Made by a program: the position numbers and the translations under genes. DNA of 17,871 nt from contig JAGWUU010000025.1 in NCBI GenBank assembly GCA_028868335.1, forward strand, positions 1 through 17,871, in the 5' to 3' direction. Below are positions 7,490-13,683 of this stretch, one piece after another. The stretch's first letter is position 1, and every line of letters starts with the position of its first letter. The notes under the pieces were generated by a model. That model was given only the letters and a program-made list of their open reading frames with translations. It did no database searches and was not told the DNA's origin. The stretch comes from Sphingomonadales bacterium. GTDB taxonomy: Bacteria; Pseudomonadota; Alphaproteobacteria; Sphingomonadales; Sphingomonadaceae.

Positions 7490-7657
7490 ATGGCGAAGCC
7501 CGCAACCGTCAAGATCCGCCTCGTGTCGAGCGCCGACACCGGCTTCTTCTATGTCACCAAGAAGAACCCGCGCAACACGACCGAGAAGATGAGCTTCCGC
7601 AAGTACGATCCGGTTGCGCGCAAGCACGTCGAGTTCAAGGAAGCCAAGATCAAGTAA
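7490..7657 (+). CDS. rpmG: 50S ribosomal protein L33
   Basis: Predicted 55-residue basic protein with the bacterial L33 pattern: MAKPATVKIRLVSSADTG at the start, then FYVTKKNPRN, KMSFRKYDP and a C-terminal HVEFKEAKIK. It is a component of the large ribosomal subunit. It lacks the CxxC pairs of the zinc-binding L33 paralogue, so it is the cysteine-free (C-) form. The start at 7490 gives the standard family N-terminus; an in-frame ATG at 7439 would add 17 residues from the leader. It stands alone between ppk2 and lolA with a 128-bp leader, which fits an independently transcribed ribosomal protein gene. Confidence 0.97.
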   Translation: MAKPATVKIRLVSSADTGFFYVTKKNPRNTTEKMSFRKYDPVARKHVEFKEAKIK

Positions 7658-7723
7658 ACGGATGATCCGGTCGGAGCTGCCGGGTTCATTCAGAGTTCAA
7701 GCCCGTTCCCTATCGGAGAAGGC

Positions 7724-8383
7724 ATGAACACCTTGATCAGCAAAGCTCGCATTATCGCAGGCGCCGCCGCTTCGGCGGCGCTTGTCGTTTCCGCCATCAC
7801 ACCCGCCGCCGTTTCCGCCCAGGTGCAGGCACCGGCGCCGCAGGGCGATCTGGCGCAGGCGGTCGCGGCGCTGCGCGCGATTTCGACGATGCGCGCCGAT
7901 TTCATCCAGACCGACCGCAACGGCCAACGCCTTGGCGGGGTCCTGACCCTCAAGCGCCCTGGCAAGATTCGCTTCCAGTATGAGAAGGGCGTGCCGATCT
8001 TGATCGTCTCGGACGGTTCGGCGCTTACCTTCATCGACTATTCGGTGCGCCAGCTTCAGCGCTGGCCGATCAAGAACAGTCCACTGGGGGCACTGCTCGA
8101 TCCCAACCGCGACGTGATGAAGTACGGCAGGCTGGTGTCGGTGGACAACCTCCGGGTCGTCGGGATCGAGGTGCGCGACAAGGGGCATCCCGAGTATGGC
8201 ATCATCACCATGCTGTTCGTGCGCAAGGCATCGGCGCCGGGAGGGCTTGAACTGTCGAGCTGGGCTTCACTCGACTCGCAGAACAACCGCACCATCATCA
8301 CGCTGTCGAACCAGCAGTACGGGGTTGCTGTTCCGGATTCGACGTTCAGGTTCAACGACCCGCGCCTCCCCACTCGTCGATGA
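7724..8383 (+). CDS. lolA: Outer-membrane lipoprotein carrier protein (LolA family)
   Basis: Predicted 219-residue periplasmic protein. LolA takes lipoproteins from the LolCDE ABC transporter and carries them to the outer membrane. The N-terminus has a basic start, a hydrophobic Ala-rich core (about residues 9-31) and a likely cleavage site after AVSA. The mature part has the family layout: an amphipathic helix (LAQAVAALRAISTMRADFIQTD), then GGVLTLKRPGKIRFQYEK and further antiparallel strands of the half-barrel that binds acyl chains. GGAGAAGG just before ATG 7724 is an excellent ribosome-binding site. A strong intrinsic terminator lies about 190 bases downstream, which may end this transcript or a separate RNA. 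The order lolA then xth is, as far as I recall, common in sphingomonads. Confidence 0.92.
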   Translation: MNTLISKARIIAGAAASAALVVSAITPAAVSAQVQAPAPQGDLAQAVAALRAISTMRADFIQTDRNGQRLGGVLTLKRPGKIRFQYEKGVPILIVSDGSALTFIDYSVRQLQRWPIKNSPLGALLDPNRDVMKYGRLVSVDNLRVVGIEVRDKGHPEYGIITMLFVRKASAPGGLELSSWASLDSQNNRTIITLSNQQYGVAVPDSTFRFNDPRLPTRR

Positions 8384-8416
8384 GGGCGAACGGCCCATCG
8401 TGGGCTGTGCCGCTGA

Positions 8417-8436
8417 TGCGACAAACTGCGACAAAT
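8417..8436 (+). repeat. Tandem direct repeat of TGCGACAAA(C/T)
   Basis: Two copies of TGCGACAAA, followed by C and T respectively, sit head to tail with a 10-bp period, about one helical turn, 33 bases after the lolA stop. This spacing is typical of sites for OmpR-family response regulators, which bind direct repeats as head-to-tail dimers. No regulator is identified; it could also be chance. Confidence 0.5.
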
Positions 8437-8486
8437 CTGGCGGGATCGTTCATGGGCCAGCAAGGCAAATCGGCCTAAAACGGTTC

Positions 8487-8609
8487 TCGACAGCGCGGCC
8501 TGAGGCGGGTTTCCCCCCTGTTGCCCGCTCCTCCAGTGGGTCGCTCTGTCAAGCGTGACGAACGCACAAAGGAACCCCTGCTCCAATGCCCCCGGAGCAG
8601 GGGTTTTTT
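8487..8609 (+). ncRNA. Candidate small RNA or structured lolA 3' UTR
   Basis: GACAGCG at 8489-8495 can pair with CGC-T-CTGTC at 8542-8550 (one bulged T), enclosing a second stem GCGGG/CCCGC. The terminator hairpin follows about 25 bases later, giving a roughly 120-nt RNA with three stem elements. An unpaired C-rich stretch and a CTCCTCC motif (anti-Shine-Dalgarno-like) are typical of trans-acting small RNAs. A possible -10 (CTAAAA at 8475-8480) lacks a good -35, so the 5' end is a guess. It could simply be the tail of the lolA mRNA. I do not recognise a named RNA family. Confidence 0.3.
8573..8609 (+). terminator. Strong intrinsic terminator downstream of lolA
   Basis: CCCCTGCTCC (8575-8584) pairs perfectly with GGAGCAGGGG (8594-8603) around a 9-nt loop. 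It is followed at once by six T residues, and the stem extends by two A-T pairs (AA 8573-8574). This is the clearest rho-independent terminator in the window. Confidence 0.9.
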
Positions 8610-8770
8610 CTGGTCCATCGAGATTTGGCCCATGCGCGGCTGCGAACGGTGCCGACCTGCGCTTCCGGTGCTCACGGCCTTTAAGGTCGCTGCGCGCCGG
8701 TTCTCGTCCGACACTATTCTCGCTCCGACTTGAAGCAGTCCGATCCCAAGCCACGCCATACCGCCCAAAA

Positions 8771-8809
8771 GCCCCCTCCCCTTCAGGGGAAGGGGTTGGG
8801 GGAGGGGGC
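8771..8809. repeat. C/G-rich palindromic intergenic element
   Basis: GCCCCCTCC (8771-8779) and GGAGGGGGC (8801-8809) are perfect outer arms. An inner CCCCT-TC-AGGGG hairpin is nested at 8778-8789. Elements of this CCCCTCCCC...GGGGAGGGG type are, from general knowledge, scattered between genes in many GC-rich proteobacteria. It lies about 57 bases upstream of xth. Confidence 0.6.
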
Positions 8810-8866
8810 GTCACATCGAACAGCGCAACGCTTGATCGAAGCGCTCGCCCTTCCTAAAGCCGTCGC

Positions 8867-9658
8867 ATGGTTTCGATCGCCACGTGGAATATCAACTCCG
8901 TCCGCCTCCGCGCAGATCAGGTCGCCCGCTTCCTGAAGCAGGAGCAACCCGATGTGCTGTGCCTGCAGGAGATCAAGACCGAGGAGAAACACTTCCCGCA
9001 CGCGGTGTTCGAAGAGCTTGGCTATACCCATCGCGCGGTCCACGGGCAGAAGGGCTATCACGGCGTCGCCACTGTCAGCCGCATCCCGATCCGCGAGGTT
9101 TCGCGCAACGACTGGCAGGCCAATGGCGAGGCGCGCCATGTCGGGGTAGAATTGCTCGGGCCGGGCCAGGGCATGGTGCTGGAGAATGTCTATATCCCCG
9201 CGGGCGGCGACATTCCTGATCGTCAGGCCAATCCCAAGTTTGGCCAGAAGCTCGATTTCCTCGAGCGGATGGCGCACTGGGCCGATGCGCTGGATCGCCC
9301 CACCGTGATCGTCGGTGATTTCAACATCGCCCCGCTCGACAGTGACGTCTATGATCACAAGGCATTGCTCAAGGTGGTCAGCCATACGCCGATCGAGATC
9401 GAGGCGCTGTGGCGGTTCCGGGACGCACACGGTTGGGAGGACCTGGGCCGCAAACATATCCCCGCGCCGGAACGCAACTGGACCTGGTGGTCGTACCGCA
9501 CCTACTGGCAGGACAAGGACCGCGGGCGTCGGCTCGATCACATGTGGGCCTCTCCCGAATTGGCGGCGCAATCGCGCGGCCATCGCATCGTCGAGGAAAC
9601 CCGCAAGTGGGAAAGCCCGAGCGACCATGTGCCGCTTGTGACGGAGTTCGCGCTTTGA
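8867..9658 (+). CDS. xth: Exodeoxyribonuclease III
   Basis: Predicted 263-residue Mg-dependent AP endonuclease and 3'-5' exonuclease of base-excision repair, cytoplasmic. All catalytic blocks of the exonuclease-phosphatase fold are visible: WNINSVR (7-13), LQEIK with E35, GDFNIAP with D151 and N153, RRLDHMWAS around D224, and the terminal SDHVP with D252 and H253. Length fits the family (255-270). ATG at 8867 gives the standard start MVSIATWNINSVR; no convincing ribosome-binding site precedes it. Its stop overlaps the TTG start of ribA, so the two genes are translated from one message. Confidence 0.97.
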   Translation: MVSIATWNINSVRLRADQVARFLKQEQPDVLCLQEIKTEEKHFPHAVFEELGYTHRAVHGQKGYHGVATVSRIPIREVSRNDWQANGEARHVGVELLGPGQGMVLENVYIPAGGDIPDRQANPKFGQKLDFLERMAHWADALDRPTVIVGDFNIAPLDSDVYDHKALLKVVSHTPIEIEALWRFRDAHGWEDLGRKHIPAPERNWTWWSYRTYWQDKDRGRRLDHMWASPELAAQSRGHRIVEETRKWESPSDHVPLVTEFAL

Positions 9659-10710
9659 CGAGCCCCGCGCGGCGCGTGGCCCTGGCCATCGATGCGCTGC
9701 GCCACGGCTGGCCGATCGCGCTTGAGGGGGGCTTCACCCTGCTGCCCGCGGAAACCGGCCTTGCCCGGAATGCCCGTTCGCGCCGCCTGTTGATCTCTGC
9801 AGCGCGAGCCGTGACGCTGAAGCTTGCCAACCAGCGCGAGGCCGCCGTTCCCGAAGCGCCGGTGTTGATCCGGGGTGCCGATCCGTTTGATCTTGCCTCG
9901 GCGCGGGTGCTGGCCGATCCGGCACTCGATCTCGCCAATCCGCTCAAAGGGCCGTTCCTGGCGGAACACCTTGACCAGCCCGAGGCGGCGGCGGTGGCGA
10001 TGGAGCTGGCGCGACTTGCCGGAATCCTGCCGGCCTTCCTGGTCGATCCCGATGACGCGGGTGAGGCGCAGATTGTCGCAGCAACGGACCTTGCTGCGTG
10101 GAAGGACAGCGCCCACCTGGCTATCGCCGCCCGCGCGCGCCTGCCGATCGCGGCGAGCGAGGAGGCGCAGATCGTCGCCTTCCGCTCGACGGACGATTTG
10201 CGCGAGCACGTAGCGCTGGTGATCGGCGATCAACGCAGCGATCGCGCGCCGCTGGTCCGGCTCCATTCGGAGTGCCTGACCGGCGACATCCTCGGCAGCC
10301 TCAAGTGCGATTGCGGCCCGCAGCTTGATGCCGCGCTCGAGGCCATGGCCGACGAGGCGCGCGGCGGCGGCTGGGGGGTGCTGCTCTACCTGCGGCAGGA
10401 AGGGCGCGGGATCGGGTTGATCAACAAGCTGCGCGCCTATGAATTGCAGGACCAGGGTTTCGACACGGTCGATGCCAACAACCGGCTGGGGCTACCGACA
10501 GAGGCCCGCGATTTTCCCGTGGCCGCGCGGATGCTTGAGCTGCTGGGGGTCAGGTCGATCCGGTTGATGACCAATAACCCGGGCAAGGTCGATGCCCTGC
10601 GCGCGGCCGGGGTCGATGTGGCCGAACGGGTTCCGCACCAGCTTCCGCCCAATCCGCACAATGCCCGCTACCTCGCGACCAAGCGTGACCGGACGGGGCA
10701 TCTGCTATAG
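9655..10710 (+). CDS. ribA: GTP cyclohydrolase II with degenerate RibB-like N-terminal domain
   Basis: Predicted 351-residue protein for the first step of riboflavin synthesis, opening GTP to a diaminopyrimidine. The C-terminal half (about 175-351) is a full RibA domain: zinc ligands C207, C218 and C220 in HSECLTGDILGSLKCDCG, then RQEGRGIGLINKL and VDANNRLGL. The first 170 residues resemble DHBP synthase in layout (AIDALRHGWPI, then TLLPAETG, later AVAMELARLAGILPA) but lack the acidic DDEDRENEG loop, so RibB activity is unlikely. The start is TTG at 9655, overlapping the xth stop as TTGA, with GGAG nine bases upstream inside xth; no ATG or GTG fits better. Standalone RibA is about 200 residues, so the extension is real and large. 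Confidence 0.93.
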   Translation: MTSPARRVALAIDALRHGWPIALEGGFTLLPAETGLARNARSRRLLISAARAVTLKLANQREAAVPEAPVLIRGADPFDLASARVLADPALDLANPLKGPFLAEHLDQPEAAAVAMELARLAGILPAFLVDPDDAGEAQIVAATDLAAWKDSAHLAIAARARLPIAASEEAQIVAFRSTDDLREHVALVIGDQRSDRAPLVRLHSECLTGDILGSLKCDCGPQLDAALEAMADEARGGGWGVLLYLRQEGRGIGLINKLRAYELQDQGFDTVDANNRLGLPTEARDFPVAARMLELLGVRSIRLMTNNPGKVDALRAAGVDVAERVPHQLPPNPHNARYLATKRDRTGHLL

Positions 10711-10750
10711 GCCTGACAGACCGATGCAGTCGGTGCGCCGGGGCCGAATT

Positions 10751-11710
10751 CTACCGCTTTTCGTAGCGCGTCAGCTTCGGGCTAAGGGCGTTGGCGCCGA
10801 CTTTCGAAACCTCGCCCGACCAGTCCGCCACGAACGCGCTGGGCCAGGCCACCCCGGGGGCGAAGCGCGCGTCGTTACCCTCGACCACCAGGCCGGCGCT
10901 GGGATTGTCGCGTGATTCGGCAGCGACGGCGATGAAAGCCGAATGGTTCTCCTTGTTCGCCCCCTGGACGAACCAGTTGTTCGCGATCCGCCCACTCGCT
11001 CCGCTCGAGAGGTCGATCATGTAGTTGGTCGCCTTGCCGGCGCTGTCGTCGAAGCTGCAATTGAGCACGGCGATCCGCGCCGCGCGCGACTTGAGGTAGT
11101 GCCCGCCACGCCCGGCCTCGAACCGGCTGCGGGTGACGGTCACCGCGCCATAGCTTCCCGCATAGACCGAATGGGCACAGCCGCCCGGTCCCTCGCAGGT
11201 GCCAAGCCGGGTGAAGGTCGACTTGTCGATCGTCAGCGTGCTGGCCTGGTCGCTGGCAGTGAGGATGCCCTGCTGGCTGTCGCGGAACCACGACTGACTG
11301 ACCGCAAGGTTGCCCTTTTCCAGCCGAATGCCCGCGCCGTTCCAGTCAGGCACCTTGATGTTGGCGAAGACCAGCCCCTCAACGCGGGCCGATCGGCCGC
11401 GCAGCACCAGTGCGCCCTTGCCCTCGCAAGCCACGCCGTCGAACGCGGCCTGGCCGGGGGTCTGGGCGACATAGACCACGTCACCCCCGCCCTGGACCGC
11501 GCAATCGGCGTGATGCCCATCGGATACACGGATCGTTCCCATTCCCTGACCGATCGCGTCGACCGCATCCTGCAACCGGCCAAAGCCACGCCCGCTTTCC
11601 ACCACCACATAGGGGGCGCCGCCTTGCTGGGCCGAGGCGGAAAGGACGGGGATCAGGGCAGAGCCGAGCAGGGCTGCCGGGATGAATGGGCGGAACAGGG
11701 TGCGGATCAT
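10751..11710 (-). CDS. Secreted right-handed parallel beta-helix protein
   Basis: Predicted 319-residue exported protein. The N-terminus MIRTLFRPFIPAALLGSALI continues to a likely signal-peptidase site after SASA. The body repeats short strands of the parallel beta-helix type: GALVLRGRSARVEGLVFANI, then LAVSQSWFRDSQQGI, STLTIDKSTFTRL, AVTVTRSRFEAGRGGHYLKS and ARIAVLNCSFDDS. This is the pattern of pectate-lyase-like or carbohydrate-active folds, although no catalytic motif is recognisable. Several Cys residues may form disulfides in the periplasm. The start at 11710 is the only one preserving the signal peptide; its ribosome-binding site is weak. It converges with ribA across 40 bases and appears to be transcribed alone. 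Substrate and role are unknown. Confidence 0.82.
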   Translation of the reverse strand: MIRTLFRPFIPAALLGSALIPVLSASAQQGGAPYVVVESGRGFGRLQDAVDAIGQGMGTIRVSDGHHADCAVQGGGDVVYVAQTPGQAAFDGVACEGKGALVLRGRSARVEGLVFANIKVPDWNGAGIRLEKGNLAVSQSWFRDSQQGILTASDQASTLTIDKSTFTRLGTCEGPGGCAHSVYAGSYGAVTVTRSRFEAGRGGHYLKSRAARIAVLNCSFDDSAGKATNYMIDLSSGASGRIANNWFVQGANKENHSAFIAVAAESRDNPSAGLVVEGNDARFAPGVAWPSAFVADWSGEVSKVGANALSPKLTRYEKR

Positions 11711-11746
11711 GGCGAGCGCGTTACCACGCCCGGGTCAAGAAGGGGT

Positions 11747-11784
11747 AAAGCCTCTCGGGGCTGTCCCGCGCGGGGACAGGCTTT
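11747..11784 (-). terminator. Hairpin after the SPFH-Arc-membrane protein operon
   Basis: CTGTCCC (11761-11767) pairs with GGGACAG (11773-11779) around GCGCG. Flanking AAAGCC and GGCTTT segments can lengthen the stem. It lies immediately after the stop of the last minus-strand gene and before the promoter region of the beta-helix gene. There is no clear U-tract, so termination efficiency is uncertain. Confidence 0.4.
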
Positions 11785-12038
11785 CAGTCCTTCCCGCCCC
11801 AGCGCCATTTCCAGCCGCCTCTGGTCTTGGCGGCGATGAGCGGCATCGGCAGGAAGGCGAAGATGACAACCCAGGCCAGCATTGCCGCAGGGTGCCTGGC
11901 CAGCAGCACGGCGCCGATCGCCATGAGGCCAACCTGGCCGAGCATGAGTACCCAGCCTTGCCACGCGATCGGCAATCCAGAGCCGTAACCGAACCGCTTG
12001 GCCGCGAACCATGCGTTATCGTCCTGCGGATCATTCAT
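11784..12038 (-). CDS. Small two-TM membrane protein, unknown function
   Basis: Predicted 84-residue protein with an acidic, soluble N-terminus (MNDPQDDNAWFAAKRFGYG), two hydrophobic helices (about residues 21-43 and 50-69) and a short Trp/Lys/Arg-rich tail (TRGGWKWRWGGKD). The charge pattern suggests that both ends face the cytoplasm. I do not recognise a named family. Its ATG overlaps the stop of the upstream Arc-like gene as ATGA (12035-12038), indicating translational coupling. As the third gene after an SPFH protein and a DNA-binding protein, it may be a membrane partner of the SPFH scaffold, but that is inference from position only. Confidence 0.75.
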   Translation of the reverse strand: MNDPQDDNAWFAAKRFGYGSGLPIAWQGWVLMLGQVGLMAIGAVLLARHPAAMLAWVVIFAFLPMPLIAAKTRGGWKWRWGGKD

Positions 12039-12241
12039 CGGGATTCTCCCTTGGCCGGACGCCCGCGCCTTACCGGCTCTGGCTCCGCCACCTTCATTCC
12101 GCGCCGCGCCAGCGCCTCGCGCAGCAGCACTTCGACCTGGGCGTTAACCGAACGCAGGTCGCGCGCCGCCGCCCGCTCCAGCGCTTCGTAAAGCGTCGGA
12201 TCGAGACGGAGCGGGAAGGCTTTGCGGTTCGGCGGCGGCAT
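12035..12241 (-). CDS. Arc-like ribbon-helix-helix DNA-binding protein
   Basis: Predicted 68-residue protein. Residues 7-14 (KAFPLRLD) look like the DNA-contacting beta strand of the Arc/MetJ fold, followed by helix A (PTLYEALERAAARDL) and helix B (VNAQVEVLLREALARRG) joined by the RS turn. A basic tail (RRGRPAKGESR) follows. Such proteins bind operators as dimers and often repress their own operon, either as antitoxins or as stand-alone regulators. ATG at 12241 lies eight bases after the SPFH stop at 12250 and its stop overlaps the next start, so it is the middle gene of a tight operon. No toxin-like partner (RelE, PIN, Fic) is visible. Candidate target repeats overlap the operon promoter. 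Confidence 0.85.
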   Translation of the reverse strand: MPPPNRKAFPLRLDPTLYEALERAAARDLRSVNAQVEVLLREALARRGMKVAEPEPVRRGRPAKGESR

Positions 12242-12249
12242 CGGTCGGC

Positions 12250-13161
12250 TTACTGGTACAACGTGCCTGCGTTGACGACCGGCTGGGTGTCGCGCTCGCC
12301 GCACAGGACGACCATCAGGTTCGAAACCATCGCCGCCTTGCGCTCATCGTCGAGGTGGACGACGTTCTTTTCGGACAACATCCCCAGCGCCATCTCGACC
12401 ATGCCGACCGCACCTTCAACCAACGTCTTGCGCGCGGCGACCACGGCTTCGGCCTGCTGGCGGCGCAGCATCGCCCCGGCGATTTCCTGCGCATAGGCAA
12501 GGTGGGTGAAGCCGCATTCATCGACGGTGATCCCCGCCATCGACAACCGCGCAATCAGCTCCTTGCGCAGTTCGACGCCAACCTCGTCATGGTTGCCGCG
12601 CAGGGTGATTTCCGCATGGGCGAAGTCGTCATAGGGATAGCGCGAGCCGATGGTGCGGACCGCCGCCTCGATCTGGACCATGACGAAGGCCTTGTAATCG
12701 TCGACGTCGTAGAGTGCTTGCGCGGTATCGACCACGCGCCACACCACCTGCGCCGCCATCTCGATCGGATTGCCGCGCAAGTCGTTGACCTTGATCTTGT
12801 CCGAGACGAGATTGTTGGCGCGGACCGAGATCTTGGTCTTGCCCATCCATGGCCAGACCCAACGCAGCCCATGCTCGCGGTCGGTGCCGCGGTATGAGCC
12901 GAACAGGGTGATTGCGGCGGCCTGGTTGGGCTGGATCATGTAGAAACCCTTGGCCACGATCACCAGCACGACCGCGAGAAAGCCGGTGCCGAAAACGAAG
13001 GCAACCGCCTGCGAATCGCTCGCGTCGCCGCCTGCGAAGAAAACGATTCGCCAAACGAAGAGCAGCAGCAGGGCAACAAAGACCACAAGCATCAGATAAC
13101 CGCTGGTACTCCAGGCACGCACTTCGCGGCTGGTACTCATCGCGGGATGCGAATCGGACAT
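12250..13161 (-). CDS. SPFH / band-7 domain membrane protein
   Basis: Predicted 303-residue protein. Two hydrophobic segments (about 21-43 and 52-73) anchor it, followed by an SPFH domain beginning at FYMIQPNQAAAITLFGSYRGT and running to about residue 240. It includes VSDKIKVNDLRGNPIEMAAQVVW-type strands and the AEAVVAARKTLVEGA helix, which is predicted to drive oligomerisation. SPFH proteins build large ring or scaffold assemblies in the membrane and often control membrane proteases or lipid domains. Here there is no NfeD or FtsH partner; instead an Arc-like gene and a small membrane protein follow. ATG at 13161 is well supported by AAGGGG seven bases upstream (13169-13174). Confidence 0.9.
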   Translation of the reverse strand: MSDSHPAMSTSREVRAWSTSGYLMLVVFVALLLLFVWRIVFFAGGDASDSQAVAFVFGTGFLAVVLVIVAKGFYMIQPNQAAAITLFGSYRGTDREHGLRWVWPWMGKTKISVRANNLVSDKIKVNDLRGNPIEMAAQVVWRVVDTAQALYDVDDYKAFVMVQIEAAVRTIGSRYPYDDFAHAEITLRGNHDEVGVELRKELIARLSMAGITVDECGFTHLAYAQEIAGAMLRRQQAEAVVAARKTLVEGAVGMVEMALGMLSEKNVVHLDDERKAAMVSNLMVVLCGERDTQPVVNAGTLYQ

Positions 13162-13172
13162 GATGAATCCCC

Positions 13173-13216
13173 TTAATATGATATCACTTTAATATCAGGC
13201 AATCGCTTTTTGTCAA
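13173..13216 (-). promoter_or_regulatory. Near-consensus promoter with AT-rich operator repeats ahead of the SPFH operon
   Basis: On the minus strand, TTGACA (13216-13211) is followed after 16 bases by TATTAA (13194-13189), a near-perfect housekeeping promoter. Over and after the -10 lie two TGATAT copies with an 11-bp period (13197-13192 and 13186-13181), the 8-bp palindrome TGATATCA (13179-13186) and a second TATTAA (13178-13173). The AT content stands out from its surroundings. Autoregulation by the Arc-like protein of the same operon is a reasonable inference. Confidence 0.7.
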
Positions 13217-13447
13217 TTGACGGGTTGAAAGCCGGAAGGACGCACCCCACCTTGCGTTTTGCAGTACCGGGCCCCTCTGGCGCGATGCAGAGCTTGCCAT
13301 TCCCCCCCTCCTGGCAAGCCGCGTTGCGTGATGTCGGACTGCATCGGATGACGCCGATGCCTTGGTCCGGAACCTTATCCCCCTCCAAGGTTTCGAACCA
13401 GGCTCGGCGCATCCGATCGTATGCAACGCTACGAAAGGGTGTTTCCC

Positions 13448-13621
13448 ATGACTGACCAAGCCTTCCGCCTGCTCCGGCGCCACCAGCAGCTTGACGAGCA
13501 GCTCCGCCGCGAGCGGACGCGCCGCTGGGTCGATCCGTTCAGGATCGCGCGGATCAGGAAGCTGAAGCTGGCGGTGAAAGACCGGCTGATGCGCCTGTCG
13601 CTGAAGCCCAGCGCCGTCTGA
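13448..13621 (+). CDS. DUF465 (YdcH-like) small protein
   Basis: Predicted 57-residue, strongly basic, helical protein. It has the DUF465 layout: a first helix with H and LDEQLRRER (HQQLDEQLRRERTRRWVD), then a second helix with the signature RIARIRKLKLAVKDRLMRL, where KLxLKDxI is the family's most conserved part. Function in the family is not established; it is predicted to form a short coiled-coil hairpin. ATG at 13448 has AAGGG eight bases upstream; an in-frame upstream start at 13421 would bypass that site. It is divergent from the SPFH operon across a 286-bp spacer and is followed by a stable hairpin before the TerC gene. Confidence 0.85.
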   Translation: MTDQAFRLLRRHQQLDEQLRRERTRRWVDPFRIARIRKLKLAVKDRLMRLSLKPSAV

Positions 13622-13630
13622 CCTTACCAT

Positions 13631-13659
13631 AGCGCCGATCCGCTTGCCGGGTCGGCGCT
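13631..13659 (+). terminator. Stable hairpin between the DUF465 and TerC genes
   Basis: AGCGCCGA (13631-13638) pairs with TCGGCGCT (13652-13659), and the stem continues through a T-G wobble and CCG/CGG to a CTTGC loop, about 12 pairs. It is followed by GTCCTTATT rather than a clean T-tract. It starts nine bases after the DUF465 stop and ends 24 bases before the TerC ATG, so it may terminate the former or shape the leader of the latter. Confidence 0.55.
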
Positions 13660-13683
13660 GTCCTTATTGCAGGGTTGCCGCTC

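Larger units (their letters stand above)
8384..8866. other. 483-bp gene-free interval between lolA and xth
   Basis: No reading frame here has coding character; those present run through hairpins and repeats. The interval holds a tandem 10-bp repeat (8417-8436), a structured segment ending in a strong terminator (about 8487-8609), a featureless stretch (8610-8770), and a C/G-rich palindromic element (8771-8809). The last 57 bases before xth show no clear promoter or ribosome-binding site. Confidence 0.7.

Noticed and set aside
8555..8857. 100-codon open frame in the lolA-xth spacer
   Set aside because: It reads straight through the terminator hairpin and the C/G palindrome, has no ribosome-binding site, and looks like no protein family.
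12035..12241. Arc-like gene as the antitoxin of a toxin-antitoxin pair
   Set aside because: The adjacent 84-residue protein has two membrane helices and no toxin motif; a type II pair is not supported, though a small membrane toxin cannot be fully excluded.
13341..13360. GCATCGG/CCGATGC hairpin between the SPFH operon and DUF465
   Set aside because: A 7-bp stem with no T-tract in a promoter region is too weak to assign as terminator or regulatory RNA.
13369..13392. GGAAC...GTT pattern upstream of DUF465 resembling an EcfG general-stress promoter
   Set aside because: The gap from GGAAC to GTT is 16 bases, one or two short of the usual arrangement, and the C of CGTT is missing.
13621..13683. 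yybP-ykoY type manganese riboswitch ahead of the TerC gene
   Set aside because: Only 62 bases separate the genes and a single hairpin is present; the conserved loops of that riboswitch are absent.
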